A stretch of 52,695 bases of DNA from Duncaniella sp. (lineage in GTDB: Bacteria; Bacteroidota; Bacteroidia; Bacteroidales; Muribaculaceae), in NCBI GenBank assembly GCA_029060405.1, contig JAIDUB010000048.1:1-52695 (forward strand), in the 5' to 3' direction. Of this stretch, positions 44,420 to 52,695 are shown one piece after another. Numbering within the stretch: position 1 is the first letter of the stretch; every line of letters starts with the position of its first letter. The notes under the pieces are model-generated. The model saw nothing but the letters and a program-made list of their open reading frames with translations. It did not search any database and had not been told where the DNA came from. The translations under genes and the position numbers were made by a program.

Positions 44420-45769
44420 ATGAAGACATTTAAAATTGGCGGCATCCATCCCGGCGAGTTCAAGCCCGCTGCCGGTAAAGCCGTAAAAACCATAGAACTC
44501 CCTCTTGAAGTTACCGTACCTCTGTCGCAGCATATCGGCGCACCCGCAGTTGCCAAGGTTGCCAAAGGCGACCATGTGGAGCGCGGACAGATCATAGCCG
44601 AGGCCGGCGGATTCGTTTCGGCCAACGTGCATGCCCCCATCTCGGGTACCGTAGTCAAGATTGACAAATACAAAACTCCTCAGGGTCTCCCCGCCGATGC
44701 CATATTTATCAAGGCTGACGAGGCTGACCACGCCGCTGATACCGAGAAGCGCGCTAATCCTGAAGTGAAACGCGACAAGGCTGCCGTAGCCGCTCTCGAC
44801 GCCAAGGAAATAGTCGACATAATCAAGGCTGCCGGTATCGTGGGTATGGGCGGTGCGACTTTCCCCACCCATGTCAAGCTCTGCCCTCCTCCCGGAAATG
44901 TAGCCGAAGTGCTCATAATCAACGCCGTGGAGTGTGAGCCTTACCTGTCGTGTGACGACATGCTCATGCGTGAGCGTGCTGAGGAAGTGCTCACAGGCGT
45001 TCAGCTCCTGATGCGTGCCGCAAAAGTCAACCGCGCCATCATCGCCATCGAGGAAAACAAGCCCGAAGCAATCGAGATCATGACCAAAGCTGCCGAAGGA
45101 ATGGACGGCGTGGAGGTGATGACCATGAAGATGAAATATCCCCAAGGCTCTGAAAAACAGCTCATCGAGGCCACAATCGGTAAGGAAGTTCCCTCGGGCG
45201 GCCTGCCTATCGCCACCGGTGCAATCGTGCAGAATGTAGCTACCGCGTCGGCAGTGGCTCGTGCCGTGATCTACGACGAACCTCTTATAGAGCGCATGCT
45301 CACCCTCATCAATACAGCCGATGGCACCGCTGAGAATTATCTGGTGGCCGTAGGTACTCCCATGGCATCGCTTCTTGCCGAAGACGCAGCCCTTCCCGCC
45401 AAGATTATCCTCGGCGGCCCCATGATGGGACGTCCCGGCATCTCGCTCCTCGCTCCCGTAATCAAGGGTACATCAGGTATCCTGCTACTCGACGAGAGTC
45501 AGGCATCGCGTCTCGAACCCGAGCCTTGCATCCGTTGCGGCAAGTGCGTCGAGGCATGCCCAATGGGTCTCGAACCGTTCCTTCTCTCTACCCTCTCGCG
45601 CCTGAAAGATTTTGAAAGCGCTCTTGAGGAAAAGGTTGTGAACTGCATCGAGTGCGGTTGCTGCTCGTTCTCCTGCCCCGCCAACCGTCCTATCCTCGAC
45701 TATATCCGCATAGGTAAGGCCGCTGGTATGGGCATCATGCGCGCCCGCGCCGCAGCTGCCAAGAAATAA
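44420..45769 (+). CDS. rnfC: Electron transport complex subunit RnfC
   Basis: RnfC carries the NADH and FMN site. The 449-residue protein has GIHPGEFKPAAGKAV at the start, the flavin/NADH region GMGGATFPTHVK and INAVECEPYLSCDD, PSGGLPIATGAIVQNV, and two C-terminal 4Fe-4S clusters (CIRCGKCVEACPMG and CIECGCCSFSCPANRP). The expected followers rnfD, rnfG, rnfE and rnfA are absent: a strong terminator starts 20 bases after the stop and an unrelated regulator follows. Confidence 0.97.
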   Translation: MKTFKIGGIHPGEFKPAAGKAVKTIELPLEVTVPLSQHIGAPAVAKVAKGDHVERGQIIAEAGGFVSANVHAPISGTVVKIDKYKTPQGLPADAIFIKADEADHAADTEKRANPEVKRDKAAVAALDAKEIVDIIKAAGIVGMGGATFPTHVKLCPPPGNVAEVLIINAVECEPYLSCDDMLMRERAEEVLTGVQLLMRAAKVNRAIIAIEENKPEAIEIMTKAAEGMDGVEVMTMKMKYPQGSEKQLIEATIGKEVPSGGLPIATGAIVQNVATASAVARAVIYDEPLIERMLTLINTADGTAENYLVAVGTPMASLLAEDAALPAKIILGGPMMGRPGISLLAPVIKGTSGILLLDESQASRLEPEPCIRCGKCVEACPMGLEPFLLSTLSRLKDFESALEEKVVNCIECGCCSFSCPANRPILDYIRIGKAAGMGIMRARAAAAKK

Positions 45770-45789
45770 TAGCTCTTCAAACATATTTT

Positions 45790-45825
45790 ACGTGAGGTCA
45801 CCCGCTCAAGCAAGTGACCTCACGT
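45790..45825 (+). terminator. Terminator of rseC-rnfB-rnfC
   Basis: A perfect 12-bp stem (45790-45801 with 45814-45825), 12-base loop, followed by GTTTT. It ends 11 bases before the TTG start of the next gene. Confidence 0.85.
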
Positions 45826-45836
45826 GTTTTAAAGCC

Positions 45837-47123
45837 TTGAAACTTTCAGCCAAAATATTACTGTTTCTTACCACACTTTTTGCGGGTTGTTCATCTCACG
45901 ATCGTAACGAAGCATCGATCGGAGAGATGGAATACTATCTGTCGGCGCTCAACTACCACCCCGACAGTGCCCTTATAGTGCTCAACTCACTTGGAAATGA
46001 ATTCACAGTGAGCGACACGACGAGGTATGCCATAGCCCGCAACCTCACTCTCGCTGCAAATTCGCTCCCGGCACCTCTCGACTCTATTACACAGGCATCG
46101 GTCGTCGGGCATAAACTGCCCACCGCCCGACGCTCGGCCGCTTTCTACACCTACGGTCTTGCGCAATATTATGACGGGCATCCGCTCGAAGCACTCATAT
46201 CGCTGCAATCAGCGCTATCGATCGGAGAGAGATACGAAGATATACTTGCCCTTGGGCATCCGTTTCTCGTGGGAGATACCCACATGGCCATAGCCCACAT
46301 ATTGCAGCAGCTCAACGACTCGGCACAGGCTTCGGGTCACCTGATTTCGGCTGATGAGGCATATGTAAAGTACGGTTACTTAGTGGAAATGCCTGAGCAT
46401 AGCTCACATTTCATTATGATTCCTCCGGCCGACAGCATCACTGACATAGAGCATGAAGCACTAAATCTCGTGCTGAACAACATTCATGTCATCGCTCCCG
46501 ACCCTGATGCCGAGCTGAATGGATTCATGATCAAATGGATTTCGCGGGTAATATTCATAGCACTTACTATCATAATAATCGCGGGTATATTTTATATCCG
46601 TTATCGAAAAATATCTCACCAGAAAGATCTCGACCGTGACGCAAGGGTGTTGCAGTCGCTCAGCGCCATGATGGAGCGCGAGCTGAATTACAGCAGCAAT
46701 CTATGCGAAGAAACTGAAAGCCTGCGCAACGCCTCTGTTGAAAATTATGCTCTATATGAAGCATTCTGCTCGGCATTTCAGGTAGCGATTTCGGCTCCCA
46801 ACGAGCGAAAAAGGGCACTGAATACCTTGCTTGAAAAACTCCGTACACTGCTCGCCACACCGGAGACAAGAACAAGAATAGAGCGCCACGTGAATCTGTC
46901 GACAGGCAACATACTCGCGCGATTCCGGGAGGAATTCCCTGAGATAAGCACCGATGATTACACCATTTTCATGTACTACGCCACCGGATTCACAGCCCGC
47001 TCAATAAGCGTCCTTCTCGACATACCGATCAATCAGATCTACAACAAAAAGTCATATCTCCGCCGCCGAATCCGTAACTCAAGCAATCAGTCGGCCGCCA
47101 TTTTCCTTGCATTTCTCGACTGA
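45837..47123 (+). CDS. Lipoprotein-anchored TPR-like regulator with C-terminal HTH
   Basis: A 428-residue protein. With a TTG start at 45837 the N-terminus is MKLSAKILLFLTTLFAGCSSH, a lipoprotein or signal-anchor sequence with lipobox LFAGC; an earlier in-frame GTG lies inside the terminator and the first ATG (45928) would lose the signal. A helical, TPR-like periplasmic region follows (AFYTYGLAQYYDGHPLEALI, AIAHILQQLNDSAQASGHLI), one membrane helix at about 235-257, a coiled coil, and a C-terminal HTH (STDDYTIFMYYATGFTARS, then ISVLLDIPINQIYNKKSYLR). This design resembles Bacteroidota membrane-bound TPR/LuxR-like regulators. Target genes unknown; the small membrane protein downstream is a candidate partner. 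Confidence 0.78.
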   Translation: MKLSAKILLFLTTLFAGCSSHDRNEASIGEMEYYLSALNYHPDSALIVLNSLGNEFTVSDTTRYAIARNLTLAANSLPAPLDSITQASVVGHKLPTARRSAAFYTYGLAQYYDGHPLEALISLQSALSIGERYEDILALGHPFLVGDTHMAIAHILQQLNDSAQASGHLISADEAYVKYGYLVEMPEHSSHFIMIPPADSITDIEHEALNLVLNNIHVIAPDPDAELNGFMIKWISRVIFIALTIIIIAGIFYIRYRKISHQKDLDRDARVLQSLSAMMERELNYSSNLCEETESLRNASVENYALYEAFCSAFQVAISAPNERKRALNTLLEKLRTLLATPETRTRIERHVNLSTGNILARFREEFPEISTDDYTIFMYYATGFTARSISVLLDIPINQIYNKKSYLRRRIRNSSNQSAAIFLAFLD

Positions 47124-47235
47124 TATACTTGCCTGATTCACGAATCCAAACATTCAGCTTCCACAAACGCTATAAAACATTAGCAACCACTATATTAACA
47201 TATATAATTCCAAAACATTCTTACAGCTGAAATTA

Positions 47236-47265
47236 TTGTATTATCATTCTTGAGCACTAATTTTG
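47236..47265 (+). promoter_or_regulatory. Promoter of the small membrane protein gene
   Basis: TTG (47236-47238), 19-base spacer, TAATTTTG (47258-47265). The -7 overlaps an in-frame TTG at 47263, leaving the ATG at 47287 as start. Confidence 0.8.
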
Positions 47266-47286
47266 TCTCAAAAAAACAATACTTTC

Positions 47287-47571
47287 ATGAAGAATATTCT
47301 GGACATTCCGTTGCTGACAACAATTAATTTCGTGGTATATGTGGTACTGATTATTCCCTATCCTTTCGGCTGCGTATGTGAATTTTCGCTATACCGCTGG
47401 ATCATATGGAGCCTTAACTTCACTTGGCTGTCGATGATATACGTCCTGTCGCCACTGTCACGTCGTTTCAGGAAATGGTTTGAGACTTTCACGGCAAAAC
47501 TAATATTACCGGCCGACATTGTGTCGTCGATACTCTTATCGCTGTTTTGCCGCCACGCCAATTTTTATTAA
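47287..47571 (+). CDS. Small hydrophobic membrane protein of unknown function
   Basis: A 94-residue protein with about three hydrophobic segments (LTTINFVVYVVLIIPYPFG, WIIWSLNFTWLSMIYVLSPL, IVSSILLSLFC) and basic residues between the second and third. Not recognised. It has its own good promoter, 140 bases after the TPR/HTH regulator, and codes in a more AT-rich style than its neighbours, which may mean recent acquisition or simply membrane-protein bias. Confidence 0.62.
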   Translation: MKNILDIPLLTTINFVVYVVLIIPYPFGCVCEFSLYRWIIWSLNFTWLSMIYVLSPLSRRFRKWFETFTAKLILPADIVSSILLSLFCRHANFY

Positions 47572-47645
47572 ATCACGATTGTATCAGGTGCAGGATAATA
47601 CCCGGGTATCAGGCTCTTGATCAACCTCAATTTTCCCGAAATCAA

Positions 47646-49457
47646 TCATAACCCTCGCAGCAGATTGTGGCGAATTATGGCGTCGGATACGGAGCGGGCC
47701 GAGCGAAGATGGTCGAGCAACGCGGGAGATAATGCGGTGGTGTCGCCAAGGTGCTCAAGCGTCATGGTGGATATAGCGGTGGCATGATAGTCGGGCGAAA
47801 GGATGCTCTGTCCCAGTCCGCGCCAGCCGTAATCGTCAAGTCCGAGCAGGTCGAGAAGCGTGGGGTACATATCGATCTGCCCAATAACGCCGTCAAATCT
47901 TCCCCCTACAGGAGAATTAAGAACTATAAAGGGTGTCATCGGCCTACTGTCGACAAGTACGGCTGCTTCGGCCGACGATGAACGAATGTCGGAGCGCCAC
48001 GAGGCGAGCCCTTCGTGATCACCGGTGATCACCACAAGTGTCTCCTCCCAATCAGAGCGGCTGCGCAGATAGTCGACAATAGTGCGCAACTGCGAGTCAA
48101 CATAATGATTTATAGTGATATAATCTAAAACGGGGGGGGTAAGTTGTGAACCTGACACATCAAAATCGGGGTCTTTCAGGGCATCGGGAAGACGGAAAGG
48201 ATTATGACCTGAATATGTGACAAAAGTGAGCATGCCGGGCTCTCCTTCGGGCCATATTTCGCCGCGCTTGAGTTTGTCAACAGCCTGACGGAAGAAAGAG
48301 CCGTCGGACAGCTTGCCGGGATTTCCCACCAATTCATCGATCACCCACGCGCGCCTGTCGATGAGCGTATCGTAGCCAAATGAGCGGCTTATCACTTCCT
48401 GATTCCACGTGATAGGCTTGTCGCATGTAAGGATGGTGCTCCGCGTACCGCGATTTTCCCTCAGCGCCTTATTAAGGGTGAGATATGTCGACTGAGGAAA
48501 TTTCATGGAGTAGACCGAGCCGTTCATGGGCAGCAGTCCCGCAGTAATCATAAGCTGACAGTCGATCGAGCGCCCCGGCCCAACCTGAGTAAGCATGTCG
48601 GGAACGAAAAGCGTAGTGGAGTCGGCCACGAGCGAGTTAAGGAAAGGAGTGATGGGTTTACCGTCAATCTCCTTACCTATCAGCCAGCTTTCGAGCGACT
48701 CGCAAAGTATTATCACCAGATTTTTACGCGGCCGTATGCTGTCGGGCAGTCCCGGCGAAGGCATGAGCGATTTATGATCGGCGAGCCATGCTTCAACAGC
48801 AGTAGCCATCTCGGCACTGTTGTTGCGGGAGCGGTCCATAAGGCTGTAAGCTACGTGTCCGGCAAACGTATAGGTGGGAGAGCCGCACGTGCTGAAGTAG
48901 CATGATTCCTTCAGCCTGTCATATTCCTTGTAGAATCCGCCGCGGGTCATTATGCCGCAGCCGAATATCACCGCGAGGAGCGCCGTGCACGACACATAAC
49001 GCATCACGCGGCGATGAGCCCTATCAGGCGCTACACGGCCGGCCCACACTACCCCGGCCACAAGTATCACCACAAAGCCTATGTCAAGGATATTAAGCGA
49101 ACTGTAGATGCTGGCCGTGAAGTCCGAGAGGTTACCCGCCAGCGCAAAACTTTCGAGAGGTATATCGGTGAAATATGTGCGGCAATACATTATGTTGGCC
49201 ACAAGCAGGGCATCGGTCAAAACCACCACGGCAATCTGCAACCACATGCGGCGCGATAGCAGAAAGGGCAACGTAAGAAGCATGGCCGCGAGAATATTGC
49301 TGACATAAAGCATCCAGTCACTCATGGCGCGAAACGTGGTGAACGCACACCAGTCGACCACATACCACATGAGCGACAGCCACGTCACGAGCAGCATCAC
49401 ACCGAGACGCGACCGCCACAGATCGGCACCGAAAAGAAAATTCATAATACGCTTCAT
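47646..49457 (-). CDS. LTA-synthase-family sulfatase-fold membrane phosphotransferase
   Basis: A 603-residue protein with five N-terminal membrane helices and a periplasmic alkaline-phosphatase-fold domain. Metal-site motifs are IILCESLESW, YSGHNPF and ITGDHEG. At the nucleophile position (VGPGRSIDCQ) a serine stands where LTA synthases and phosphoethanolamine transferases carry threonine. Substrate may be a phosphoglycerol or phosphoethanolamine group, by family. An eight-base C tract lies mid-gene (plus-strand G run 48132-48139), within the codons for TPP. The start is the outermost ATG, MKRIMNFLFG; a second ATG lies four codons later. Confidence 0.85.
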   Translation of the reverse strand: MKRIMNFLFGADLWRSRLGVMLLVTWLSLMWYVVDWCAFTTFRAMSDWMLYVSNILAAMLLTLPFLLSRRMWLQIAVVVLTDALLVANIMYCRTYFTDIPLESFALAGNLSDFTASIYSSLNILDIGFVVILVAGVVWAGRVAPDRAHRRVMRYVSCTALLAVIFGCGIMTRGGFYKEYDRLKESCYFSTCGSPTYTFAGHVAYSLMDRSRNNSAEMATAVEAWLADHKSLMPSPGLPDSIRPRKNLVIILCESLESWLIGKEIDGKPITPFLNSLVADSTTLFVPDMLTQVGPGRSIDCQLMITAGLLPMNGSVYSMKFPQSTYLTLNKALRENRGTRSTILTCDKPITWNQEVISRSFGYDTLIDRRAWVIDELVGNPGKLSDGSFFRQAVDKLKRGEIWPEGEPGMLTFVTYSGHNPFRLPDALKDPDFDVSGSQLTPPVLDYITINHYVDSQLRTIVDYLRSRSDWEETLVVITGDHEGLASWRSDIRSSSAEAAVLVDSRPMTPFIVLNSPVGGRFDGVIGQIDMYPTLLDLLGLDDYGWRGLGQSILSPDYHATAISTMTLEHLGDTTALSPALLDHLRSARSVSDAIIRHNLLRGL

Positions 49458-49528
49458 CGGACAAAAGATATTTTACTGTGCGAAATTACATTAAAATTGC
49501 GACTTTCCGACGAGTTTTCGACCTGAAA

Positions 49529-49562
49529 TTTGGGTATTTCTCTTATATTTTTATTAATTTTG
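49529..49562 (+). promoter_or_regulatory. Promoter of mutA-mutB
   Basis: TTTG (49529-49532), a 22-base spacer (slightly long), TAATTTTG (49555-49562). The leader is about 90 bases, too short for a cobalamin riboswitch. Confidence 0.65.
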
Positions 49563-49655
49563 CATAGTATATACGGCCGCTCAACGGCTTACATATCTTT
49601 AACCGAAAATCTATCATTCTTTCAGCAAGAAAACTTTAAATATTATACCAAAATC

Positions 49656-51515
49656 ATGGCAGAAAAGAAAGAAAAATTGTTTGACCAGTTCCCCCCGGTG
49701 TCAACCGCCGAGTGGAAAGCCAAAGTGGAGGCCGACCTCAAGGGCGCTCCGTTTGACAAGAAACTGGTCTGGCGCACAAACGAGGGCTTCAACGTCCAGC
49801 CTATGTATCGCTTAGAGGACATTGAAGATCTCAAGACACTCAACTCGCTTCCCGGCGAATATCCCTACGTGCGCGGTACCCGCGACAACAACGACTGGCT
49901 TACCCGTCAGGAAATCATCGCCGAGACTCCCGCCGAGGCCAATGCCAAAGCACGCGAAGTGCTCACCAAAGGTATCACCTCGCTCGGCTTCAAGGTAGAA
50001 GATCCCTCGGCCGAAACCGTAGCGACCCTGCTCGAAGGCATCGACCTCGCCAAAGTAGAGATCAACTTCAACTCATGCCAGAAGAAAGCCCTCCCGCTTG
50101 CCGAGGCTCTCGTGGCCTACATCAAGGCTGCCCGCGCTGAAAAGACTTTCCGCGGCTCGATCAACTTCAACCCTCTCCGCCGTCCGCTGCGCCACGGCCA
50201 GCCTTTCCCCGGCAATATCACCGAGATGGCCTGCGCGCTGCTCGACACCGTAAAGGATGTGGAAAATCTGCGCGTGCTCGCCGTTGACTCCGTGATGCTC
50301 AGCAACGCCGGCTGCTACATCTATCAGGAACTCGGCTACGCTATGGCATGGGGCAACATGTGGCTCACACTTCTCACCGAGGCAGGTCGCCCCGTCGACG
50401 AAGTCGCCCGCCGCATCAAGTTCAATATGAACATCTCGTCAAACTTCTTCATGGAGCTTGCCAAATTCCGCGCCGCCCGCATGCTCTGGGCTCAGATCGT
50501 GGAGCAATACAAGCCCGAAAGTCTCGACAGCTGCAAGATGATGGCTCACGCCGCCACCTCGCGATTCAACATGACAGTATATGACGCCCACGTCAATCTG
50601 CTCCGCTCGCAGACCGAGGCTATGTCGGCCGCTCTTGCCGGTGTCGACTCCATCACGTCCACGCCCTTTGACGTAACCTACAAGATGCCCGATGACTTCT
50701 CGGAGCGCATCGCACGCAACCAGCAGTTCCTTCTCAAGGAGGAAAGCCACCTCGACAAGGTAGTGGATCCCGCCGGCGGTTCATATTATGTAGAGACACT
50801 CACCGTATCGCTCGGTCAGGAGGCATGGAAGCTCTTCCTCGAAGTCGAGGACAAGGGCGGGTTCCTCGCCTGCGTCAACGACGGAAGCGTACAGGCTGCC
50901 ATCCGCGAGACTTCGGAGCGCCGCCACACCGACGTTGCCCGCCGCAAGGAAATACTTCTCGGTACCAACCAGTACCCCAACATCAACGAGATGGCTGCTG
51001 AAAAGATCGTGGAACTCAACGGTGCTCTCCCCTGCTCCTGCGCTCACAACTCCGGCGAGGAAGCTCCCGCAGCCGGTCTGCCCACCAAGCGCGCCGCAAG
51101 CGATTTCGAGGCACTCCGTCTTGCCACCGAGGCTGCATCCAACCGCCCGAAGGTGTTCATGCTCACCATAGGTAATCTCGCCATGCGCCTTGCACGCGCC
51201 CAGTTCTCGAGCAACTTCTTCGGCTGCGCCGGCTACGAGATCATCGACAATCTCGGCTTCGAGACCGTGGAAAAAGGCGTGGATGAAGCTCTCGCCAAAG
51301 GCGCCGATATCGTGGTGCTCTGCTCGAGCGACGACGAATATGCCGACCTCGCTCCCGCAGCCTTCAAGTATCTCGACGGCCGCGCCGAGTTTGTGGTAGC
51401 CGGTGCACCCGCCTGCATGGACGACCTCAAGGCTCTTGGCATCAACGATTTCATCCATGTGCGCTGCAATGTGCTCGATACCCTCGAGGCATTCAACGAA
51501 AAGCTTCTCAAGTAA
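49656..51515 (+). CDS. mutA: Methylmalonyl-CoA mutase small subunit
   Basis: The 619-residue beta subunit of the heterodimeric adenosylcobalamin enzyme that interconverts methylmalonyl-CoA and succinyl-CoA, used by Bacteroidales to make propionate. Family stretches are KLVWRTNEGF, YPYVRGT, SNAGCYIYQELGYAMAWGN, RFNMTVYDAH and VDPAGGSYYVETLT. The C-terminal B12-type domain lacks the DxHxxG cobalamin motif, as usual in this subunit. The ATG at 49656 gives MAEKKEKLFDQFPPV; the frame is open further upstream but into the promoter. mutB follows after 24 bases. Confidence 0.96.
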   Translation: MAEKKEKLFDQFPPVSTAEWKAKVEADLKGAPFDKKLVWRTNEGFNVQPMYRLEDIEDLKTLNSLPGEYPYVRGTRDNNDWLTRQEIIAETPAEANAKAREVLTKGITSLGFKVEDPSAETVATLLEGIDLAKVEINFNSCQKKALPLAEALVAYIKAARAEKTFRGSINFNPLRRPLRHGQPFPGNITEMACALLDTVKDVENLRVLAVDSVMLSNAGCYIYQELGYAMAWGNMWLTLLTEAGRPVDEVARRIKFNMNISSNFFMELAKFRAARMLWAQIVEQYKPESLDSCKMMAHAATSRFNMTVYDAHVNLLRSQTEAMSAALAGVDSITSTPFDVTYKMPDDFSERIARNQQFLLKEESHLDKVVDPAGGSYYVETLTVSLGQEAWKLFLEVEDKGGFLACVNDGSVQAAIRETSERRHTDVARRKEILLGTNQYPNINEMAAEKIVELNGALPCSCAHNSGEEAPAAGLPTKRAASDFEALRLATEAASNRPKVFMLTIGNLAMRLARAQFSSNFFGCAGYEIIDNLGFETVEKGVDEALAKGADIVVLCSSDDEYADLAPAAFKYLDGRAEFVVAGAPACMDDLKALGINDFIHVRCNVLDTLEAFNEKLLK

Positions 51516-51539
51516 TACCATTCATCCCTAAGAAAGAAT

Positions 51540-52695
51540 ATGAAACCCGATTTTAAACATATCGATATAGTCAAAGACGCCTTCGGTGACTTCAAGGCAC
51601 CTCAGGCCGCCGGGGAAGAATGGCTCACCCCCGAGCGCATCCCCGTAAAACCCGTATACACTAAAGAAGATCTCGAAGGCCTCGAGCATCTCAACTATGT
51701 ATCAGGTATTCCTCCGTTCCTGCGTGGCCCGTACAGCGCCATGTACCCCCTCCGTCCTTGGACAATCCGTCAGTATGCCGGCTTCTCCACCGCAGCCGAA
51801 TCCAACGCTTTCTACCGCCGCAACCTTGCTTCGGGTCAGAAAGGTCTTTCGGTAGCGTTTGACCTCGCCACACACCGCGGATATGACGCTGACCACGAGC
51901 GCGTGGTAGGCGACGTGGGCAAGGCCGGTGTTTCGATCTGCTCGCTCGAGGACATGAAGGTGCTCTTCGAGGGTATACCCTTGAACAAGATGTCGGTTTC
52001 GATGACCATGAACGGCGCAGTGCTCCCCGTACTCGCATTCTACATCAACGCCGGTCTCGAACAGGGTGCCAAACTCGAGGAAATGGCCGGTACTATCCAG
52101 AACGATATCCTCAAGGAATTCATGGTGCGCAACACATATATATATCCGCCTGAATTCTCGATGCGCATTATCGCCGACATTTTCGAGTACACCTCGCAAA
52201 ACATGCCCAAGTTCAACTCAATCTCGATCTCGGGCTACCACATGCAGGAAGCCGGCGCTACCTGCGACATCGAGCTGGCCTACACGCTGGCCGACGGTCT
52301 TGAATATCTCCGCGCAGGTATCAACGCAGGTATCGACATCGACGCTTTCGCTCCCCGCCTGTCATTCTTCTGGGCAATCGGCATGAACTACTTCATGGAG
52401 GTGGCCAAGATGCGCGCAGCCCGTCTGCTCTGGGCCAAGATCGTGAAGCAGTTCAATCCCAAGAACCCCAAATCACTCGCACTCCGCACCCACTCGCAGA
52501 CTTCGGGTTGGTCACTCACCGAGCAGGATCCCTTCAACAACGTGGGTCGTACCTGTATCGAGGCTATGGGCGCCGCTCTGGGTCACACCCAGTCGCTCCA
52601 CACCAACGCGCTCGACGAAGCCATCGCCCTGCCCACCGACTTCTCGGCACGTATCGCCAGTAATACCCAGATTTACATTCAGGAAGAACCCATGG
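51540..52695 (+). CDS. mutB: Methylmalonyl-CoA mutase large subunit (5' part)
   Basis: The first 385 codons of the catalytic alpha subunit; the window ends inside the gene. It starts [18 protein letters not shown] and continues with [80 protein letters not shown] and [19 protein letters not shown]. The substrate-binding barrel is complete as far as visible; the cobalamin domain lies beyond the window. Cotranscribed with mutA. Confidence 0.97.
   Translation, partial: MKPDFKHIDIVKDAFGDFKAPQAAGEEWLTPERIPVKPVYTKEDLEGLEHLNYVSGIPPFLRGPYSAMYPLRPWTIRQYAGFSTAAESNAFYRRNLASGQKGLSVAFDLATHRGYDADHERVVGDVGKAGVSICSLEDMKVLFEGIPLNKMSVSMTMNGAVLPVLAFYINAGLEQGAKLEEMAGTIQNDILKEFMVRNTYIYPPEFSMRIIADIFEYTSQNMPKFNSISISGYHMQEAGATCDIELAYTLADGLEYLRAGINAGIDIDAFAPRLSFFWAIGMNYFMEVAKMRAARLLWAKIVKQFNPKNPKSLALRTHSQTSGWSLTEQDPFNNVGRTCIEAMGAALGHTQSLHTNALDEAIALPTDFSARIASNTQIYIQEEPM

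Noticed and set aside
47598-47609. Palindrome ATACCCGGGTAT after the small membrane protein gene
   Set aside because: A 12-bp perfect palindrome has no loop and no T run, so it is not a good terminator; a chance palindrome or a binding site cannot be told apart.
49563-49655. Cobalamin riboswitch ahead of mutA
   Set aside because: The leader of about 90 bases is AT-rich, lacks a recognisable B12-box, and is less than half the usual aptamer length.

Overview
The window is a gene-dense piece of a Bacteroidota chromosome, most likely order Bacteroidales and perhaps Muribaculaceae; the family guess is inference from gene content and a GC-rich coding style. The clearest taxonomic signal is the promoter type: many gene starts are preceded by TAnnTTTG, the -7 element of the Bacteroidota primary sigma factor, and several have TTG/TTTG 19-22 bases further upstream. 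Gene content agrees: tryptophanase, split glycine dehydrogenase, RseC-RnfB-RnfC, MenA, methylmalonyl-CoA mutase, a two-component-propeller/AraC regulator, YfhO and DUF4421 proteins. Start codons were chosen from promoter position, overlap with the upstream stop, and domain or signal-peptide boundaries, so several genes are shorter than their longest open frame.

Layout. 1-1600: tail of an unknown gene, then a monocistronic tryptophanase with its own terminator. 1624-8816: one tightly overlapping plus-strand operon (queF, queC, an M15-like peptidase, an AsmA-like protein, a HAD phosphatase, aroB). 8817-9280: a decayed stretch and tRNA-Gln(CTG) on the minus strand. 9399-13188: panB, MATE exporter, HAD phosphatase, ribF. 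13154-19770 (minus): a complete glycine cleavage operon headed by lipoate ligase (lplA, gcvT, gcvH, gcvPA, gcvPB, lpdA). 19894-20487: nitroreductase. 20640-24009: a 59-codon small ORF, a terminator, and a transmembrane propeller-AraC regulator that lacks a kinase. 24278-26778 (minus): rsfS-ftsH. 26898-31445 (minus): lipoprotein, YfhO-like protein, GFGVHSPF protein, xerD. 31716-33398: acpP-fabF. 33531-36111: udk, lptB, DUF4421 barrel. 36113-39923 (minus): DEAD-box helicase, ABC-ATPase/TOPRIM fusion, menA. 39974-41158: lpxB. 41159-42958 (minus): MBL hydrolase and RsmI-like methyltransferase. 43088-45769: rseC-rnfB-rnfC. 45837-47571: lipoprotein-anchored TPR/HTH regulator and a small membrane protein. 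47646-49457 (minus): LTA-synthase-like enzyme. 49656-end: mutA and the start of mutB.

Most of the window is housekeeping: one-carbon metabolism with its own lipoylation, fatty acid synthesis, LPS assembly, cofactor synthesis (pantothenate, FAD, menaquinone, queuosine precursor) and propionate-pathway metabolism. Items that stand out are: (1) a single-protein ABC-ATPase plus DUF4435/TOPRIM fusion resembling fused PARIS-type defence proteins, with an altered Walker B motif, coupled to menA and preceded by three 14-bp tandem repeats; (2) two membrane-anchored one-component regulators, each starting only 5-14 bases behind a terminator hairpin, one of them preceded by a small ORF flanked by 14-bp direct repeats; (3) an Rnf cluster that ends after rnfC; (4) several genes whose start codon lies almost on top of the -7 element, implying leaderless transcripts. 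No CRISPR array, insertion sequence, prophage or rRNA gene was seen.
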